Origin: Gnomoniopsis sp. IMI 355080
Taxonomy: Eukaryota > Ascomycota > Sordariomycetes > Diaporthales > Gnomoniaceae
Direction of reading: 5' to 3'
DNA length: 64,000 nt
NCBI GenBank assembly: GCA_027946555.1
Contig: JAPEVC010000175.1
Coordinates: forward strand, 1-64,000
Shown here in pieces: positions 60,001 through 64,000 of the stretch (positions within the stretch are counted from its first letter, which is position 1; each line of letters begins with the position of its first letter). Below the pieces are notes generated by a model that did no database searches, was not told the DNA's origin, and saw nothing but the letters and a program-made list of their open reading frames with translations. The position numbers and the translations under genes were made by a program.

Positions 60001-61747
60001 GCCTCCCAAACCGGTAGCACATGAAGAAATTCGACCCGACTCACCTCCTCGTCGGTCATGGGATAAGTCGCCGGATGTAGTCGAATCACAGAGGGAATTC
60101 ATTACCTTCCCTGCTCGCAAGGTCTCTGACGCCCCGTCGTCTACAGACTCCAGCTGCTCGGGAATGATAAGCTACTCAGAAGCGACGGCTGTCATTCCGG
60201 AACCAAATGCTCCTCTAGCGGAAGACGAGGTCTGGGATGAGTACAACGATCTCCTAGGTGATGGCGACGTCCCGAGAGGACATCCATCCACGACATCATC
60301 CCTTGGCAAGCCTTTCCATCTGGAAATGTGGGGCAGACAGTTAGGAGGACGCACTGGACAGACGCTTGAGACTCCGATCGTTCCTGGGAATATGGGAGCG
60401 CAGATGGATGCGCACATCGACACGGTCGACTCGGAGTGTGAGACGGAATTCGAGGCCGAGTCACAGTTTGAAGCTGAAGGTGAAGTTGAGGGTGAAGTTC
60501 AACATCATTTTGAATCTGCGCCAACTGCTTCGAGTGCTTACAGCTCAGGCATGACGGCCAAGATCAACGAGGTCCTCGAAGCGGCTGGTGCTCTCCCGAC
60601 TTCGTCTTCCTCAGCGAATGATTGTGGTGGTGATAATCCCAGCCGCAACAGCACCGAGCTCTCTTTGCACCAAAGCCGGCGCTTCAGCACAGCCTCGTCT
60701 CAGAAGGCACGCGTGCTTCGCGATTCGCAGGCGAGCTCTAGCAGCCGCGGCTCCGAAGACACATCAGCGATGGCGCAGGTCAACCTCCGCGTGGGCTCAA
60801 TGACTGTCAGCAAGTGGCTCACGTTCGGCCATGTTCTTTTCAGTCCTGTTCGGGACGAGCTGGTCCCCATGGTCGGATCACTCAAGCGTCATTCTATCCT
60901 CGTCATCGATGGCCTTGGCAACGACGATTGGTCGTTTTATGCAGCTGAGACCTATCCGGCCGCCACCTTCTTCAATCTCTCCCCGCGTGCGCCGCTGTCG
61001 ACCGACAAGCACAGCTCCGGCCATTCCAGCTTTCCACTCAGTCCGCCTAATCACCACCAGATTCAGTACAAGTCTCATGCCGACAAGCTGCCCTTTGGCT
61101 CCCAGAGCTTCACCTGCGTGGTCTACCGATTCCCGACCGCCGCGCCCGAGTCGCATTATCGTAATGTGATCAACGAGGCTCGCCGCGTGCTGAAACCAGG
61201 TGGTTACATTGAGCTGTCGATTCTGGACGTAGATATGAACAACATGGGAAACAATGCCCGCCGCGCGGTACGCAGACTCAAGGAGCGCATGCACACCCGT
61301 GCGCCGAACACCAGCCTTGCATCCAGCTCGGACTTGATCCTTCGATTGCTCGGAAGGAAGGGCTTTTCTGATATTAAGACATGCCGTGTTGGCGTGCCAC
61401 TCGCCACCACGAGCCCTGGGTCCACATCATCGTCCGCCTCGTCAAAGACAGGCACAACGGCCTCTGGCGCGACTCGCAAGAGGAGCAAGAGGGAGACAAG
61501 GAGCCTGGCTGATATGATGTGCGCCGAGGGCCCGGGCGCCGATGAGAGCATCACGAAGATGGTCGCCAAAGTAGGGCGATGGTGGTATGATCGATGCTAC
61601 GAGAGTGTGGCATTGACGGGCGGTGAGAAGAGCATGTGGCAAGACCATGCCATACTGGCGGAGTGTGAGCAGTGGCGGACCAGCTTGAAGTTGATGGTAT
61701 GCCATGCGCGAATCCCTGATGGGAAGAGTCGAGTTGCAAGCATTTGA
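57062..61747 (+). CDS. Very large Ser-rich protein with C-terminal methyltransferase-like domain
   Basis: A single uninterrupted frame of 1561 codons from ATG 57062. Residues 1 to about 1236 are Ser/Pro/Arg-rich, low in hydrophobics and probably disordered, with basic patches such as KKLKKQPKSPRKWNIFGR. The C-terminal 325 residues look like a class I methyltransferase: a possible SAM loop in ILVIDGLGNDDWSFYAAETYP, then LPFGSQSFTCVVY and the classic post-motif EARRVLKPGGYIELSILDV. A C-terminal WWYDRCYESVALTGG and SMWQDHAILAEC region resembles the end of the protein encoded at 1468-3950, so the two are distant members of one fungal family. Substrate and location are unknown. The long tail suggests a scaffold or regulated, phosphorylated protein (inference). 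Confidence 0.88.
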   Translation: MASARANARRHEMAGEAAQSKRSGGVMETTSEGFPPSLSRRARKAAESARAAAAEHPPRTTSRIPQTSSSRPDPPQSYAWKQTLASKARTGNSNASDVSGKASASSFGASSIPSSRSQDSSNQPRNFLRRKSPAVTQNTAPQQQRPRNVSTRSDSSSSIPQSLVSGDMSDRTHTESPASIRLAHRIEIPSSSQAVTIYPELDRYRDYKPQAPTGNHHSDLPFLSTNLPPPTPLFSTTSSQHSTFSGSPSTRYSESPGPGPYSRDTTPTSVSSVSPGLSAPMRLPVSRSKPNSPARPPVTQSVTRRRAESASHEAHEPGSDHEGLAAVRESSNSSSSGSTIRATGDRGQVRGRGTSPSIPVAPPRLSSEKFSRSRESIEVASRSNSRSGRQSINEIPSRIAPPRRPSRDGTSDLHSQVGLPVPVVHSNLSSTSLSERRRSAQNMPVTVSRNTTPSQTEHSKQPLAPRVGREPTPAPHAAGTVPEPQAAKSAPRGAARTPSPSIASTFKSRFPLFGRRNKTAPGAPSTGIDSADKPPRKGPAAGTGHEGYGRLGHVRRRSSNLTGVLRAIPGTMSSQSQSQESLASNQPSDPFLAARMSPVVIAGGEIIHNRNVSSDLQRAESNQSMALPRPSIGASRNNSEVSVSSQEARNTLWPSALPRDETPKPTAGHRRMPSDSSDSDVLTMKSTLAFRRSMQRLKAPDQEKARLPKPITVPQGSIRPSIDSRDTTLFSDDSTLSSRRPPMQLRTDSDKSTAKKLKKQPKSPRKWNIFGRTTASKKKHPEEPQVSAAVKVVTKQPMAFYTMIDNPEQEADEVADVEDVLREARPSRPASPNTRLPEKSEQRPSISESQVREVRDTAAIVKQPEAKRTLKTVTTIPASRDLRKAAAQTSRPTQTASSSKAPSARPSRLPQVGRIPKIATRIDTRVDPPLPSPMSFSRPFNRVSLQLPSPTVAQAPINEFIAKGPSPPESLVAESEPVSEPPKPVAHEEIRPDSPPRRSWDKSPDVVESQREFITFPARKVSDAPSSTDSSCSGMISYSEATAVIPEPNAPLAEDEVWDEYNDLLGDGDVPRGHPSTTSSLGKPFHLEMWGRQLGGRTGQTLETPIVPGNMGAQMDAHIDTVDSECETEFEAESQFEAEGEVEGEVQHHFESAPTASSAYSSGMTAKINEVLEAAGALPTSSSSANDCGGDNPSRNSTELSLHQSRRFSTASSQKARVLRDSQASSSSRGSEDTSAMAQVNLRVGSMTVSKWLTFGHVLFSPVRDELVPMVGSLKRHSILVIDGLGNDDWSFYAAETYPAATFFNLSPRAPLSTDKHSSGHSSFPLSPPNHHQIQYKSHADKLPFGSQSFTCVVYRFPTAAPESHYRNVINEARRVLKPGGYIELSILDVDMNNMGNNARRAVRRLKERMHTRAPNTSLASSSDLILRLLGRKGFSDIKTCRVGVPLATTSPGSTSSSASSKTGTTASGATRKRSKRETRSLADMMCAEGPGADESITKMVAKVGRWWYDRCYESVALTGGEKSMWQDHAILAECEQWRTSLKLMVCHARIPDGKSRVASI

Positions 61748-63680
61748 GGAAACGGATTACAAGGACGACACCGGACGACGCAAAAGCGACTGGTTATTTG
61801 ATGAGCAGCCCCACCCCTCTCCATCGGGCTCCACCAACGAATGAATATCTGAACTTCACCTCTCGTTTCAGCATAGCAAAGCAGCATCATCATTTTGTTT
61901 ACAACTGTCTTTTCCGAATTAGCATGGCGTTGGCAAAATAACACACAATTTGCATGACGCATCGACCAACAGCAAGGACTGGAAAATACACAGAACAAGA
62001 GGGCGCGAGCCCACAGTGAATCTTCAACGAGCACCTCGACGACTCTGCGACGAGTGATGAGCGTTGCAGATGACTGGACATATCAACCTACACTACAGCA
62101 ACTCGACTACACACAACAACGCCCAGGGCATCCCAGCACCTCGGACTCAGAGATTACGTGTGTTTTGTTTTGTTTTCTTTCTTTCCTTGCTACAGGCTGG
62201 CAGGATGGGCAACGGAATTGGCTGTCATTATGGAACCTTTACGAGAAGGGTGCGGAAGAAGGAGAGAGGGGGCTGGGGAAAGGAGGTATATCTAATGGTA
62301 TAGGGGTGGGGCATAATGGGCTGGACTCGTTCGCACTCTGTTCTCCACGATGCCGTTATGAGACGTTTGAGACGAGAGTGAAATGAAGTGCAATGACAGA
62401 GATGGAATAGGTGGATGGATTGGATGACTGCAGGGCAGGGGCTGGAACAATCTTGGTAATTTTGATATGCGCTGGATATAACATGCGTGCGTGTTTGAGC
62501 AAAGCTAATAGAGATACCCCCAATCTTTCGTTATTTTATACATATATTTGTTCATCGCAAGTCCATCTGATACCGCATTATGTGAGATTCTCAAGTGACG
62601 TGTTCGAATACCAGGTAATAGAGCGCATTTTGAATGGCGTTCCCTCCTGACTGACATGCGCAACATATTGCAGCAGCCCTAAATCTATATTGCTAATATA
62701 TTTAGTTGCCCATAACCGATCTGGGAAAACAAGGACACCTTAGGTAAACACTTGCAAAGTTCCAACAAAATCCACATTCAATTGTGCTTTGTTCTGAATT
62801 TTCTTTTTCATCATGTGGATAAACCCGCGTCATCAAGATGGGCAGTGCCCAGGGGTTTGGGCCAAGGAGGTAGATATCCAAATCCACATATATATGCCTG
62901 GCTGATAGTAACAGAAATTTGCATCAAGCATCTGCTATTTTCATGCTGACATTCCATATAGTTGATTCACTTGGCTGCGTACCCTATGGAGACGGACTTC
63001 TTAGGCTTTGGCAGTAGCGCATAGTATCTCAAGCCTCAGCCACATCTGGTGCTTGAACGGGTGTAATAGGCAAAGGGCCATGCGAAGATGGTTGCGAGGA
63101 AAATGATTGGCTTAAAGTACATAGAATGTTAAATGATCACGGGCTTCGGGAGTCGCTGCATTACATCCCCTGGCCCTGCAGCACTACACTATCTCCCCCC
63201 CCCCCCTTGTTGACGGGCCACTTATATGATGCACACATAAGCGCGGTCCGAACTTGCAAGAAAGGCCAGACGAACTGTTTGCCGTCTTGTTCCAGAGGAT
63301 GGGTTTGATTCTTTATTTAGCACTGCCCGTGGATCCATCCTTATTACAAGGGCTACCTTGCCTTGAGACTATGGCAGATCTCCATAGCACATGAGAAATG
63401 CATGCCGGTAGCCAAGTCACTGCAACCCTCTGCCTTGCTTGCCCGGGGGTCCTGCCATCTCTTTGGTAGATTCCACAATTATGCAACACCACACTGGCCC
63501 CTTTCATTCGTATTGCTATGTGGTTTCTTTTTTTTGGTCGGTGCCATTCCCTCTAGTCGGGTCTTGTTTCCATGTCTTCAAAAAGCCTGGATCGCCAAGT
63601 TGAGTACTGACTCGAAATTTTAAAATGTCCGACCAAACTTCCGTCAGTCTTTACCTTTGTGGTGGTGTATGTATTGTATA
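61748..63680. other. Intergenic before the GH79-like gene
   Basis: Holds the 3' flank of the large methyltransferase-like gene and the promoter of the next gene. A run of twelve C lies at 63195-63206. Small frames (62054-62386 plus) have no recognisable product. Confidence 0.6.
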
Positions 63681-64000
63681 ATGTCGTCAACTCACGAACC
63701 ATCCGGCTTTCCCACGCTGCGGACATATTTAATAAACACGTTGGTTTCGGCAATCCTGGTTGCATCCGGAAATGCGCAATCTACAGCCACAGTCTCTCTT
63801 GCTGCAAAAGCAACAAGTGTCAATGGCATCTCAGAGTTTGTCCCGGCGAGCTTTGCTGGCTTTGGTAAGACGATTGCCATTTTATACAGAGGGTCTGCCG
63901 TTTGGAGAACCAAAAAACACCAAAACTAACACGCCTACAGGCATCGAGCCATCCAACTTGTTCTATTTCACTGGTGGCAACGAGACAAATGGCTTCTCTA
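63681..64000 (+). CDS. Probable GH79-family secreted glycosidase, 5' part only
   Basis: Exon 1 is 63681-63864; a 76-nt intron (GTAAGA donor, ACTAAC branch, CTACAG acceptor) leads to exon 2 at 63941, which runs off the window. The visible 81 residues begin MSSTHEPSGFPTLRTYLINT with a hydrophobic signal segment (LINTLVSAILVASGNAQS), so the product is probably secreted or vacuolar. The mature start, VPASFAGFGIEPSNLFYFTG then GNETNGFS, resembles the N-terminus of fungal GH79 beta-glucuronidases (heparanase-like clan). No catalytic residue is in view, so the call rests on this block alone. Confidence 0.65.

Overview
This window is nuclear DNA from a filamentous ascomycete (Pezizomycotina). The genes are split by short introns, mostly 50-130 nt, with fungal signals: GTATGT/GTGAGT-like donors, CTAAC/CTGAC-like branch sites and CAG/TAG acceptors. 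The gene content fits too: an AzgA purine permease, a secreted sedolisin, a fungal FRM2-type nitroreductase, a fungal P450 and a GH79-like secreted enzyme. I cannot name the genus. Gene density is low: about 14 protein genes and one tRNA in 64 kb, with two gene-poor stretches of about 7 kb.

Layout. 1.5-4.0 kb (-): SAM-dependent methyltransferase, 4 exons. 8.5-11.0 kb (+): AzgA-like purine permease, 8 exons, preceded by GATA sites. 12.2-13.4 kb (+): UCH37-type deubiquitinase with two tiny 5' exons. 14.75-16.75 kb (-): secreted sedolisin. 17.6-19.4 kb (-): N2227/carnosine N-methyltransferase family. 20.4-20.9 kb (+): proteasome assembly chaperone 4. 23.3-26.3 kb (+): transportin/Kap104. 27.7-29.3 kb (-): cytochrome P450. 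29.3-36.7 kb: no convincing gene. 36.7-38.6 kb (+): FAD/NADPH reductase without a flavodoxin domain. 40.2-40.9 kb (+): FRM2-like nitroreductase. 41.9-44.4 kb (-): membrane-anchored USP-type deubiquitinase (Ubp16-like). 45.9-46.6 kb (-): weak orphan reading frame. 47.4-48.4 kb (+): SAP-domain THO1-like mRNP protein. 50.3 kb (+): tRNA-Asp(GTC), with a degenerate tRNA-like fragment 0.3 kb further on. 57.1-61.7 kb (+): very large methyltransferase-like protein. 63.7 kb to the edge (+): 5' end of a probable GH79 enzyme.

Most genes are unrelated housekeeping functions: nuclear import, proteasome assembly, deubiquitination, mRNP assembly and purine uptake. I see no operon, biosynthetic cluster, CRISPR array or complete mobile element. 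The P450 stands alone, with no partner genes for a pathway.

The exon structures were worked out by hand from splice signals and reading frame. Every multi-exon model that lies fully in the window sums to a whole number of codons. The observations most worth a second look are: an in-frame 33-codon extension after the THO1-like stop codon that carries another copy of the protein's own repeat; the reductase that lacks its FMN domain but has a cysteine/glycine cluster; and two relatives of one methyltransferase family at opposite ends of the window.
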